The notes under the pieces are model-generated. The model did not search any database and was not told the DNA's origin. It saw only the letters and a list, made by a program, of their open reading frames with translations. A program made the position numbers and the translations under genes. From Imbricaverruca yamaguchii (Eukaryota > Arthropoda > Thecostraca > Neoverrucidae): a stretch of DNA of 64,000 nucleotides. The stretch spans positions 62,001-126,000 of the forward strand of contig JAOTOL010001555.1 of NCBI GenBank assembly GCA_034440575.1, given 5' to 3'. Shown here piece by piece: positions 34,597 to 44,479 of this stretch (within the stretch, counting starts at the first letter, position 1; the number at the start of each line of letters is the position of its first letter).

Positions 34597-35095
34597 CTGA
34601 CGACCCTCTGTGACCGGAAGTAGAGGCACTGGACGCACGCTCCCAGCCGGCGGCGGCGCTGTCGCCCGGCCCGGCCACTGTCGGCCCTCTCGGCACGGGC
34701 CACCCCTGCGGTCTCGGAACCGGCGGCGGCCGGCCGCGCTACCTGACGGTACTCCCTGTCTGGCGCGGCACGTGTCAGCACAGCTGGAGTTCTCCTTTGA
34801 TCAGCCTGCCAAGGGGCCAGCTACCCCTGAGTCTGCCGTGGCAGTGATAGCCGGCTCCTCTCTGTTGGTCGGCCAGAGACACACCGAACGGTCGTCAGTG
34901 GTCTGGCCGGCGCCGCCCCACGACTGACGGAGCCCGGTCAGGTGGAGCGGCGGCAGGCCGGCCGGTCGGGCCGCCGGTGTGCCACACGGGGCGTAATTGT
35001 GGTGGTGTGGCGGACCGCAGCACGTGCCGCTGCCGTCGTAACGGCCAGCTCGCACATTATTCGCGAGCGGCGCGCCGCATCAGCCGGCCGGCTGC
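34597..35095. other. CpG-rich unique DNA, no recognised gene
   Basis: Open frames on both strands without recognisable domains. Confidence 0.45.
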
Positions 35096-35097
35096 GG

Positions 35098-35415
35098 CGC
35101 GCACTGCGACCCACACACCGGGGTGGCGGCCCCAGCCACGGCACGCGCTGCGACCCGCACACCGGGGTGGCGGCCCCAGCCACGGCACGCGCTGCGACCC
35201 ACACACCGGGGTGGCGGCCCCAGCCACGGCACGCACTGCGACCTGCACACCGGGGTGGCGGCCCCAGCCACGGCACGCGCTGCGACCCACACACCGGGGT
35301 GGCGGCCCCAGCCACGGCACGCGCTGCGACCCGCACACCGGGGTGGCGGTCCCAGCCACGGCACGCGCTGCGACCCACACACCGGGGTGGCGGCCCCAGC
35401 CACGGCACGCGCTGC
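35098..35415. repeat. Minisatellite, 44-bp unit, ~7 copies
   Basis: The unit contains GCTGCGACCCACACACCGGG and GTGGCGGCCCCAGCCACGGC. It has the same length as the 44-bp unit at 6.7-7.4 kb but no sequence in common with it. Confidence 0.97.
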
Positions 35416-35800
35416 GACTCAGACTGGGGCACAGACTGCGGCATATACTGGGGAACAGACTGGGGCACAGACTGCGGCACGAACTACTGAGGAAGGACTG
35501 GAGAGCATACTGGGGCACAGACTGCGGCATATATTGGGGAACAGACTGGGGCACAGACTGTGGCACGAACTACTGAGGAAGGACTGGAGAGCATACTGGG
35601 GAACAAACTGGGGCACAGACTGCGGCACGAACTACTGAGGAAGGACTGGATAGCATACTGGGGAACAGACTGCGGCGCAGACTGTGCCACAGGTTGCACC
35701 ACAGACTGGGACACATACTGGGGAACTAGACTGCACCACAGACTGGGGAACAGGCTGGAGAACAGACTGAATCACAGATTGCGACATAGACTGCGGCACC
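35416..35800. repeat. Composite ACTGGGG(C/A)ACAG repeat with ~86-bp higher-order unit
   Basis: Short ACTGGGGCACAG / ACTGCGGCA phrases are organised into longer blocks carrying GAACTACTGAGGAAGGACTG and GAGAGCATACTGGGG, seen three times. It follows directly on the 44-bp array. Confidence 0.9.
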
Positions 35801-35837
35801 GCGGTGGCCTCAGCAGCCATGCCACCTCGTGCAGGGA

Positions 35838-36005
35838 GCGAACGATTAATGGGCAAGGTGCCCGTCTCACAACCGAAAGGCTGTGAGTTCGATTCCTACC
35901 TGTCGCTACTCTTCTCCCGCGACAAATTGGCGGGAGAGATTAGCAACGCTGCATGACCCAGAACAGTCGACGTGTCACAAAGCCAATCACCACCATCTCC
36001 ACTGC
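35838..36005 (+). mobile_element. tRNA-derived SINE copy with tRNA-like head
   Basis: From about 35838 to 35897 the DNA resembles a tRNA. GGGCAAGGTGCCCGTCTCAC stands in the A-box region, and GAGTTCGATTCC matches the pol III B box (GGTTCGANNCC), followed by a CCTACC end. The body that follows (GTCGCTACTCTTCTCCCGCG to CCAATCACCACCATC) is the same as the copy at 12942-13067 with about 20% differences. A tRNA head, a shared body and a target duplication at the other copy define a SINE. It would be transcribed by RNA polymerase III from the internal A and B boxes if still active. No clear target duplication was seen around this copy. Confidence 0.75.
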
Positions 36006-37100
36006 CAGCCCCGTGCCAGTCCAAGTGTCCTAAAGGTGGCACCGGACCGCATCCACAGCGTGAAGCCTCTGGGTGGCCGGCGTGGCAGTCGGCGGGAGCT
36101 GGCCAGTGGGATGCATGCGTCAGCGTCATGATGGGCTGATAACAGCTGCATTGCTAGGAAACAAGTTGGAGAGGGCAAAAATATTTGATGCAAGAATATC
36201 AAGATTCGAGTCGTGCGAAGCCTCAGCTTGTGTGGCTGCTACGCTACGGTGTCCGATGCTACATCTATACGGTTAAGGAGCGTGGTGAATCGTGGACATC
36301 AAGCCGAATCCGACTCGGAATGTTCCTCCATCTGCTGTAGCCGGATTCCCCTGGACTTAATCAGAGTAGTTACAGCCTTTGCAACGAATTTCAAGCAGTA
36401 GCAAGCAAACTGCAAGTGTAAATATCCTCGTTGTCGAAGCGTAACCTATCCAGTCAAATATATGCGGGTAGTGCCGTAGCTTAAGATGCTGCATCAGCGA
36501 CACCAAGGTGCGGGAGACGAGGGGACATGTATCTCCCGTGCGGTGGGCATTGCATGGCCATGGTGGGTACAAAGGCAAACACGTCCCCTCCCCATATCAA
36601 GAGTCAGTGGCGCCGCCAATGGCCATCATGTGCACTGTGATATTCCCTACATTTTGTATCTGCTTGAACATGTCATATAAATTGAAAGGCCCAGTATATC
36701 CCATATGCCAATGGAAACAATGTCATTGACGTAAACAATTATCTAGCCGATGGCACTTTGCCAATGCTAAAGAACAATGCATTGATGGGCTCTATATATA
36801 CGTTACCCAACGCGGAGTAACGTTCATTTTCCACATGCCAATGGCTCACTGTGGTCGACTGTGAAATAATCCAGTGTATAAAGCAGCTGGAGAATCTACA
36901 TCAACAGTGATCAACACAAAATGAACCTGGACAAAAGTGACAACTCACCCAGATTGGAAGGGCACAGAGTCGTGGGCACATGCGACTCTAAGTTTATTTC
37001 TGCACCACACTTGTGCTGATGGACACGGCTGCCCAACGACCATTAAGCAGCAGTGGCCAGCGTAAAAATCGCCCCAACACGCTCGCGCACAATGTGGTAC
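36006..37100. other. Unique DNA, no recognised gene
   Basis: Ordinary composition, short frames. TTGCATGGCCATGGTGG near 36550 is a local palindrome. Nothing recognisable. Confidence 0.5.
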
Positions 37101-37106
37101 ACTTAC

Positions 37107-37356
37107 CGGCCAGCTTGGTGGCGGCCTGTCGCAGCGGCGCGCAAGACGATCCCTGCTTGGTGTCGAGTGGCGCCGTGCTCGCATCCACAGCGGGTCGTCT
37201 GTTGTGGCCGGTCGTGCACCGCTCCCCCTCTGCGGTCGCCCCTGTGCGCGCGCTCTGACCGAACCGCCGCCGAACCGAGTCCCGCGCGCGCCACCACCGC
37301 ACCGCGCCAGCTCTGCTAGCGCACAACCCGCAGCGCGTCTGTCCGCCGCCAGCCAA
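37107..37356 (-). CDS. Candidate first coding exon ending at a strong splice donor
   Basis: On the minus strand a frame open from an ATG at 37356 reaches 83 codons plus one base and then meets GCCG|GTAAGTG, a near-perfect donor at 37107/37106. The last residues before it (about 57-84) read P-A-V-D-A-S-T-A-P-L-D-T-K-Q-G-S-S-C and then APLRQAATKLAG, less repetitive than the Arg-rich beginning. That suggests the true start could be further downstream. I recognise no family. The segment is CpG-rich and lies next to promoter-like DNA. This rests on the donor and composition only and may be chance. Confidence 0.25.
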
Positions 37357-37394
37357 CGGACCATGCGCTCTGACCAGGCAGCGTCACGTGACCG

Positions 37395-37540
37395 CGCCGA
37401 CCGCCGCCCATTGGCCGACGCAGAGCTGGGGGGCGGAGCCTCGCCGGCGGAGGCTGGAAGTGACAGGGGAGCACGAAATTAATGTGGAGGACGGGGCCGG
37501 CAAACACCCGGTTTTGGATGCTGGACAGAGATAAAAGATG
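37395..37540. promoter_or_regulatory. GC-rich promoter-like segment
   Basis: Contains CCCATTGGCC (inverted CCAAT) at about 37407, GGGGGGCGGAGCC (GC box) at about 37428 and GATAAAAG just before an ATG at 37538. It sits between a possible minus-strand exon (37107-37356) and a plus-strand ATG in AAGATGG context, so it could be divergent. Inference from motifs only. Confidence 0.3.
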
Positions 37541-37822
37541 GCTACCTTAAACTGTGATGTGCCATTTCTCGGCCGGTCGGCGGTCCGCCGGGGCGGCCGA
37601 CGCGGCCGTTGGCTCTCCCGGGGTCGAGGAGAGTCGCATTCCGGCCTAGGCCAGGCGGGCAGCAGCCGTCTCGGAGACCAGGCCGCGTCGAGGGGGCGGG
37701 GCAGCGGCGCGGAGGTCGGCCGCGCCCGTCTCGCCGCGGTACGAGCAGAGCTTTTTGTCGCGTCCACCTCATGTTCAGCGGTGTCGCTCCGGCCACACCA
37801 CTGCCGCAGCAGAGTGCAGTAG
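37538..37822 (+). CDS. Short frame after promoter-like DNA, uncertain
   Basis: A 94-codon frame starts in a good context (AAGATGG) with MATLNCDVPFLGRSAVRRGG and soon becomes Arg/Gly/Ser-rich, as expected of any frame in CpG-rich DNA. No family recognised, and GT sites inside could end a real exon early. Kept only because of its position downstream of CCAAT, GC-box and TATA-like motifs. Confidence 0.15.
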   Translation: MATLNCDVPFLGRSAVRRGGRRGRWLSRGRGESHSGLGQAGSSRLGDQAASRGRGSGAEVGRARLAAVRAELFVASTSCSAVSLRPHHCRSRVQ

Positions 37823-38452
37823 GCAGTGACGGACGGCAGAGCAGGAACTTCACCAAATCTGTGAGAGCCGAAGAACACGACCACTGACAACTCGGTAACG
37901 TTTAACGTACACACATGCCCTGTATCTCCATGGTCGAGGACAGCAGCTGTTAGCAGAGATGAAGATCTGGTCATCAAAATTTCATGTAAGCTCAGCCACT
38001 GCGGAAAGATAAAGTAAAATTGGCGTTGTTAACTTGACGGCGAAGCCTGTGAAATTGTAAAGCAAGTGTCAACTTTGCCAAAGCGTCCTTTCAGTCAGGC
38101 AACTGGCGAATTCAGAAGATTAGCTTCTTGCCAAATTTGAACTAGAACCCGGTTTTCGAAAACATTTTATGGTCGGCCAAGTGGATGTTTACTGTACAAT
38201 CCCTTACGCATGTTCATACAAAAAGGATGTCGAAGGGATGTAGATCTGAAGGCGGGTCTCACAATTCTTTGTGTATTTCAAGCTTATTTCGAGAGTCGAA
38301 ACAGCCCGGAAAGAAATCCACATGATTTTGACTGGTAGTTAAATAGAAAATTCTGATTGGTGTTTTAACAGAACATTTAGCATATAGACACAACGGCGGG
38401 GAACATATTGATTTAGTTGAACGGACGCATGTCAAACAGTCATATTTTTGCA
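37823..38452. other. Unique DNA, no recognised gene
   Basis: AT-rich, with short frames only. Confidence 0.5.
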
Positions 38453-38456
38453 TTTA

Positions 38457-38608
<152 letters not shown>

Positions 38609-39940
38609 TAAAACGTGCATTGAATCCATCAGCTCTAACATTGCTTGACCCTTCAAGTACATTATTTGCGGTATTGTTCATGCTCAGCACCCTGCGCTCC
38701 CGTCGTCCACATGTGTGCACTACTTGCAACTGGTTGCTTGGATGCCTACTTTTTAATAGTTTGTGAATGTGTTGGAAGCTCTTCCTCCATCGGTACTGCT
38801 CCACGAACGTGCCATTCTTGTTGGGACGAACGGGAAGGATGGAATGATGGAAAGAAAAACGAAGGAAGAGGAAGGGGCATCGGTGTCGATTTAGGCACCT
38901 CGTGGGGGCCATCCCCAACGTGGGCTTCTTCCCAATAATTCATATTTTAACATGGGACCCTATGGACGGGGCCCAATCGACTTCGACCCTGCCATTTCCT
39001 CCAGGTGCTTCCCCCAAATACTGCTAAGAAATTGGTATTCGCAGAAACGAGCAAAGACGTAGGTGAAGACGAACAAAAGGAGAAATAAAACGAGCGAAGG
39101 CCCACCTCAGAGGATGATTTATATTTCGTCGGAGAGACGATAAAAAAGTATTTGGAAGGGATATTTTGAAGACAGTAACTTACGGTATTGGGTGTGAATT
39201 TAAGCCCACGCGCAATGGACAACGAGGAAGTAATGCAGCTAATTTTTAGGATTACATTAACGCTTGCTTCTTCTCTTGATCTGTTGATATGCTATGCATA
39301 CATCAATTATAGGCTAGACGAATCGAAATGGTGATGAGTTTAAAAAAACAGCATGATAACTACAAAGTTGAAATTAATAATTACAAAATCATATGGCAAG
39401 GCTAAACATACAACATAAAAGCACATACATTTCACAAATGAACTGCACGACTGCAAGCAGTATCGCACATTGCTAAAAAGCTCGCATACCCAATTGGCAA
39501 TCGGAAATGCGCATATTTGGGCCGTTGCAACTTTAAGTCCCCCAAAAGTTCAAATGTGAGATAAACGATTTCTGGAAAAATTTTATCGAACAATCCATTT
39601 GCCGTTTATCTGGTCATCAATCTGGACCCGCTAGATCATGAGAAACGTTGACGACTGAGGACTATATCGTTGGGAAATAAGTACTGTGTAGTCGGCGGAC
39701 TGTGTCCGTGGACGACTGAGGACCGGTCATCGGCGAATGAGGACTGGCCGTTGGCAACTGAGGACTGTGCCGTTAATGACTGGGGACTGGGGCTGTCGGT
39801 ACAGACGGGAAGGCGATGCCGACTCTAGCATAGCCACCCACCGTGACACTACACGGAGAGGACGTGTGCAGGAATACCCAACACGTGAATGCGTCGAGCC
39901 ACTATTTTAGTATATTGTTTTCAAGCAACGTCCATATTGA
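38609..39940. other. Unique DNA, with a small GACTGAGGACTG repeat
   Basis: At 39647-39790 the phrase GACTGAGGACT(A/G)(T/G) recurs five or six times at irregular 25-35 bp intervals. No gene recognised in the remaining DNA. Confidence 0.5.
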
Positions 39941-39944
39941 AAGG

Positions 39945-40250
39945 CCACATTGAAAGTGGCCTAAGCAGTAAAGTTTTGAAATTTGCGGATGATTTGAAGG
40001 TCTTTAGGGCAATAACAGGTCAAGATGAGCATATCTCGCTGCAAAAAGACTTAGACAAACTTGTGAAGCGGTCCGAAGAATGGCAAATTAAATTAAATTT
40101 TGATAAGTGCAAAATCATGCCTGTAGGTAATCAGCATATGAAGGCTCCATACTTGATGGGTAGCCAAGTGATATCAGTGACTCAACAGGAGAAGGATTTA
40201 GGTGTTATTCTAAACACAAAATTTGGGGCATCAGAACAGACCAAGGAAGC
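39945..40250 (+). pseudogene. CR1-like LINE fragment: reverse transcriptase palm (copy A1)
   Basis: The plus frame reads HIESGLSSKVLKFADDLKVF, with the F-A-D-D catalytic box of reverse transcriptase at 39982-39993, followed by a typical C-terminal palm/thumb (W-Q-I-K-L-N-F-D-K-C-K-I, then K-D-L-G-V-I-L-N-T-K). That is the ORF2 signature of non-LTR elements. Both ends are truncated and the endonuclease and first RT motifs are missing. The last 39 bases (40212-40250) are repeated with few changes at 41168-41206 at the start of copy A2, which continues the same ORF2. It cannot be active. Confidence 0.85.
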
Positions 40251-40688
40251 TTCCAGATAATTATCAAAATTCCACTTTACGGCAATGTTTTTTAGAGCAT
40301 CACTTTCTATCAACTCATGCGTCATGTCCGTCCCTACCTGTCTCTATCCCAGCGTAGGTTCACCCCACATCCTTCTCGTGCCACCATTCAAACACCACTT
40401 GTATCCATCCCATGGGTGAGAAGCAAGCTCCCAAGAGTGCTCGGCTTGATACCGTATATACGGATTTTTTTCAGCATATTTCGAAGCGTAGACCATCGTC
40501 TTCTATTGTATGAGCCGGAGCGTTTGCACGGTGTCAGTGGGCCAGCGTTGGACTGGTTGATCTCGTACATGGGGAGACGAAGGCTGGTGGTGCTCAATGG
40601 AAACGTGTCTGATTTGGGTACCTGCTGTGTCAGGTACTCGCGAAGGTGGATTAATATCCCCGCTGTTTTCTTTTCTTGTGAGCGACCT

Positions 40689-40734
40689 GCCTTCTGTAGT
40701 CAAGATTAGTTTGCTTATCTTGACTACAGAAGGC
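40689..40734. repeat. Perfect 18-bp inverted duplication inside LINE B
   Basis: GCCTTCTGTAGTCAAGAT (40689-40706) is repeated as its exact complement at 40717-40734 after a 10-base loop. It falls between the S-D-L-P-S-V-V-K segment and the degraded FADD box, where sequence has been altered relative to the family. Confidence 0.9.
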
Positions 40735-41126
40735 TGGTGTCTTATGCTTGCTTATGACCTTAACACTTTTCAACAAGCTAAACATCAAAATGATTACAGA
40801 AAGACGTTGACACCGTAACACTCTGGGCGGCCGACTGAAAACTCGACCTGAATGCTTCCCAATGCATATCCTTTAAGATCATTGTGAAGAGGAACTTTAT
40901 TCCTTCTTCACATCAAATAAACGACACAACTCTCCAATATGTCAGTGCTGTGCGGAACTTAAGAGTCCTTCTGGATACAAAATTCACCTTTTTTCAAATA
41001 GTGCCGTGGTGTTAAAAGGAACGAGGGCACTTTGTCTGCTCTTTCGAAATGTTCAGTTCGCCTCCCCACGGCGCAAGCTGAATAAGCGGGAGCAGCTCTT
41101 GAGGCCTATACCGCGAACATTATAAC

Positions 41127-41132
41127 TATTCC
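41127..41132 (+). repeat. TATTCC target duplication, left of copy A2
   Basis: TATTCC here and at 41876-41881 bracket copy A2. Removing A2 and one TATTCC lets LINE B's coding frame run on into the EYCSVIWAGAA segment. Confidence 0.65.
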
Positions 41133-41875
41133 AAACACAAAAAAAAAACACAAAACTGGACAAAACTAAACACAAAACTGGGGGCATCAGAACAGACCAA
41201 GGAAGCCAGGAAGAAGGCACTGAGAATGCTCGGGGCAATAAATAGGAATGTATCATACAGAAGTGAGGAAGTGATCAGGAAGCTTTACTGTGCATACGTC
41301 AGGCCACATTTGGAATACTGCATCCAAGCTTGGTCTCCTAGCTATGAAAAAGATTCTTGGCTTTTGGAGAGAGTACAAAAGAGGGCTACACAAATGGTTA
41401 ATGGCATAAGCAACCTGGAATATGAGGAAAGATTGAAGAAATTGAATATGTTTTCACTTAGATATAGAAGGCTGAGAGGAGATCTCATCGAGGTCTTTAA
41501 ATTTGTCAATGGTCTGAAGAGGGGATACCTTGGGGAAATGTTTGAATTTAACAGAAATGATGCAATTAGAGGTCATAAATTCAAAATTAAAGTTAACCAC
41601 AGCAGAACAAGGTTAAGGCAAACTTTCTTCACCAACAGGGTAGTGGAACACTGGAACCAGCTGCCAGAAAACATCGTCAGTAGCAGCACATTGAACATCT
41701 TTAAAAGCAGCATAGACAATCATTATAAGAATAGAGGGCTTGCTTTTCAGTATTACAGGGAGGGCTGATTGACAGATTTGGTGGGCAACTGGTTCAGTGT
41801 ACAGAGTGCAACCAAGAAGGGCCCTTGTGGCTCATAGTTGCACTGATCTTTTATGTCTTTATGTCTTTATGTCTT
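41133..41875 (+). mobile_element. CR1-like LINE 3' end (copy A2) inserted in LINE B
   Basis: This 743-bp 5'-truncated insertion has an open ORF2 C-terminus from about 41166 to a TGA at 41766-41768 (about 200 codons). It contains the conserved V-R-P-H-L-E-Y-C-I-Q-A-W-S-P, L-L-E-R-V-Q-K-R-A-T and W-N-Q-L-P segments typical of CR1/L2-type ORF2 ends. After a ~80-bp 3' UTR it terminates in three and a half copies of the octamer TTTATGTC. A short 3' microsatellite instead of poly(A) is characteristic of CR1-like elements. It is flanked by TATTCC duplications. The intact frame suggests it is younger than its host element B. Confidence 0.85.
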
Positions 41876-41881
41876 TATTCC
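41876..41881 (+). repeat. TATTCC target duplication, right of copy A2
   Basis: See 41127-41132; identical hexamer directly after the TTTATGTC octamers. Confidence 0.65.
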
Positions 41882-42060
41882 AGAGTATTGCTCAGTAATT
41901 TGGGCCGGTGCCGCTAAATGTCATCGCACTCGCATTGAGAGGGTGCAACATATGTTTCTGATGTTGTTCGCTCACCACACAGAACAAGGTTGTCACTTTC
42001 TGGAGTACGAGCACCGGCTGTTGATATCTGAAAATTATTTGGTGGATAAATGAAGGCAAT
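41882..42060 (+). pseudogene. LINE B continued: ORF2 C-terminal fragment
   Basis: The frame resumes with E-Y-C-S-V-I-W-A-G-A-A-K and T-R-I-E-R-V-Q-H-M-F-L-M, the post-RT region of the same kind of non-LTR element as 40280-41132. The clade of B cannot be fixed from these pieces. Confidence 0.75.
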
Positions 42061-43985
42061 GGGCGGGATCAAATGCATTCAGGGCATAACCCATGGAGTT
42101 CCGTGCTAAAAGTTGAAATTATTGGGAAGGGACAAACCTAACATTGAATGCTATTTTCCCCCTCAAAAGCACAGAGAAAAACACAACCACTAAGAATACT
42201 CAGGCAACGCTTCCGTGCCGCTATAGCAGATATAGCAGGTGTGCCGCTATAGCAAATAGTGCTTCACAGCTGACATCTTTGTGCACCACCCCCCCCCTTC
42301 CGCAGTGTAGATGACTTCATGTCCTTCTCACTGAGGACCAATCTCGTCTGTGGCTCAATAGGCCGAGTCAAGCGGCAAGTCGCCGCTTATAAGGGACTTT
42401 GAGAGCCAATCTGAGATTGGGTATGCTTCACATACTCGCATTAATACTTGTGTCACTTTTGTGCTAGATTAGGTTCGATTTCATATGACTACGAGTACAT
42501 CTATAATTGGACATCGTCTGTTGGCGATATACAAACGATACACGATATGTACGAAACATTAAAAATGGTCTTCTCACAGAGTCATGGATTAGGATGAGAG
42601 CAGAATCTTTTCACAAGACAAAACCTGGTGTGACATCGCAGGACCATAGTGATGACGTCACGTGGCCGAATGGCCACTCGGCGACGCTCAGTTCTGGCTC
42701 CTCAGTGCCGGCTGGTCCTACCTATAGAACATTCCAAGTGTTTGCCAGCAAATCCAGATGGGTTCTGGACATGGTCCGACTGACTTTAGCTCAGCCACTG
42801 TAAATAACGAGGGAAAGGTATACGGATGCTCTGGATCTATTTCATTTTTATGCAATGCTTGTAAGCAAAATGTTACAGGTAGCAAATAGCATGCTTATAG
42901 CACCCAATCCATGTCACATTATACGTGTCTACCGAAAAATTATATAGAATTTTGCATTATGCACAGCTTGTAGCATACGGCGTAGTGATGTAGGGAAGCT
43001 CGGCCAGGAATTTGTGAAAATTAATGCAGATTACCTTACTGACAGTGGAAGAGGCGATTTCACCAATGGTACGACAGATAAAAGGTGAATAAAGTATTCG
43101 ACCTCCAGGACGAACTGAAAATATACAGCCTGTCATCACTGGCTCCAGACCTGCTTAGTGGCACCCGAATCACGGACGTAGATACTTACCATGATCGGGA
43201 ATATTTTCTGGCAAGTAAAAACAAACGTATTTCGGCAATGATATGCCACTTTATCCGGTTGGCGAAATATGAAAACGCCGAACTGTAACCAAGAGTTGCA
43301 CAATAAATTCTGGTGGCTGTCTCGGCAGCTTTTTTCACAGTTGTGAGGGAGTGGGTAGCCTGGACTTCTGGCATCTCGTAATACGGTAAGCAAAATTTGG
43401 ATGAAAATTGTCGACCCAAGTCACTCTTTTAGTGCAATAATATAATTAGCGAAGGGTGTTGCCAACTCGTAATCCATCGTTCGGGTAAGATACGTGCAAG
43501 GTGAATTATGGTACTAAATCACAACACGTAGGGAATGTTGCAATTAGTGCTTTTTGGTATGGTTTGCTGCTTTGCTGCAAAAGCCTCGACATACAATATC
43601 CGGCACCATTAAAAACGTGTTCTACATAACACAAATCAATGGTTTGCTTTCTGTGATGTTATCCAGTTGGTTGACACCAGGTGTGGGCGTCTAAAATGTT
43701 AAATAATGTTACTATCTCGGCTTCGAAAGCATTATCTGAATTGGTAGAATGTTCATTCCCAATAAAAAAAAAACAGGGAAGAAATTCACTCAGCTGCAAA
43801 AAAAAAACTAAGCATTGCTCGAACTCAGGAATGGAAACCCTTTCAAGTGAAAGACTCGTGATTTAAGAAGGTTCGAGATTTACGGCAGTGGTGAACCAAA
43901 AATCAACCTGGAAAATGCGCTTGGTTTGACCTTAAGTGCAATATTTTTTATTTACCGTACAAACATGTGAGTGAACCAAATTTCA
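42061..43985. other. Unique AT-rich DNA, no recognised gene
   Basis: Short frames only. A C9 run lies near 42290, and A-rich runs near 43765 and 43800. The last few hundred bases are the upstream region of the SSNA1-like gene; no clear TATA box is seen. Confidence 0.5.
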
Positions 43986-43987
43986 GC

Positions 43988-44479
43988 ATGTCAAAACACG
44001 GCTCAAATTTACAAACATACAACAACGAGCTGGTGAAGACGGTTGAAGAGTTAAGATACCGTAGAGCAGTTCTTCAAGACCAGATTGGCAAAGAAGAAAC
44101 AGAAAAGAGAGCTCTTCAAACACAAGTGCATAATCTCAGTGAAACCCTAACCAAAATCAACGAAAGTTTAGCTAAGAAAATTCAGCTAAAAGAGGAATAT
44201 GAGAGGATCATTGTTGAGACAGACAAGGCATACCAAAAAATCTTAGAAAGCTCTCAAATTCTTCTCAATGTTGTCAAACAAGAATCATCACATCTAAATA
44301 GCTCAGGTGACAAGAAGAAGGTATTTGTTGAATACGAACAAGAGGCAGTCCTCTCGGCATACACAAGAACCGTTAAGGAGAGAAAGAGGCGCAATGAACG
44401 CCCAGACCAGGCCCGCGATAAGGTTTTTGAGCGATTCTCAGACAAGACGAGGAGCGACAGTGATATACGACAATTTTAG
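43988..44479 (+). CDS. SSNA1: SSNA1-like coiled-coil protein (NA14/DIP13 family)
   Basis: The 163-codon frame starts at the ATG at 43988 (AGCATGT; A at -3). The residues after it, M-S-K-H-G-S-N-L-Q-T-Y-N-N-E-L-V-K and onward, align along about 105 residues with SSNA1. The shared anchors are the N-terminal YNNELVK, the central heptad-rich helix, N-x-x-L-A-x-K-I and the E-T-x-x-A-Y-x-K-I-L-E-S-S-Q-x-L-L block near the end. The family forms long parallel coiled-coil fibres that bind and branch microtubules at centrioles, basal bodies and axons. Human SSNA1 is 119 residues; this frame adds a charged 50-residue tail (about residues 110-163) ending S-D-I-R-Q-F that I do not recognise in the family. 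No intron interrupts the family part, although vertebrate SSNA1 has introns. It is therefore either a lineage-specific single-exon gene or a retrocopy. Alternatively, the exon ends at CAG|GTGA (44305/44306) or AAG|GTATTT (44320/44321) and the tail is intron. An AATATA at 44498 is the only polyadenylation-like signal close by. Confidence 0.85.
   Translation: MSKHGSNLQTYNNELVKTVEELRYRRAVLQDQIGKEETEKRALQTQVHNLSETLTKINESLAKKIQLKEEYERIIVETDKAYQKILESSQILLNVVKQESSHLNSSGDKKKVFVEYEQEAVLSAYTRTVKERKRRNERPDQARDKVFERFSDKTRSDSDIRQF

Larger units (their letters stand above)
40280..41132 (+). pseudogene. Second LINE (B): decayed reverse transcriptase, 5' part
   Basis: Fragments in two frames match non-LTR reverse transcriptase. 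40317-40625 reads through a D-H-R-L-L-L and H-G-V-S-G-P-A-L-D-W-L-I-S-Y-M segment. 40630-40715 in another frame contains the equivalent of the G-x-P-Q-G-S box followed by S-D-L-P-S-V-V-K. 40840-41010 resembles the LNASQC... and L-R-V-L-L-D-T-K-F-T-F segments. The FADD box is degraded (LAYDL). Several frameshifts and a local inverted duplication (40689-40734) make it inactive. It resumes at 41882 after the inserted copy A2. Confidence 0.75.

Noticed and set aside
35838..35897. Functional tRNA gene
   Set aside because: The cloverleaf is incomplete and the same body follows at a second locus without the head, so it is the head of a SINE.
43967..43987. Extending SSNA1 upstream of its ATG
   Set aside because: The seven codons before 43988 begin with GTG and include no ATG. 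SSNA1 proteins start close to the YNNELVK block, so the ATG at 43988 is preferred.
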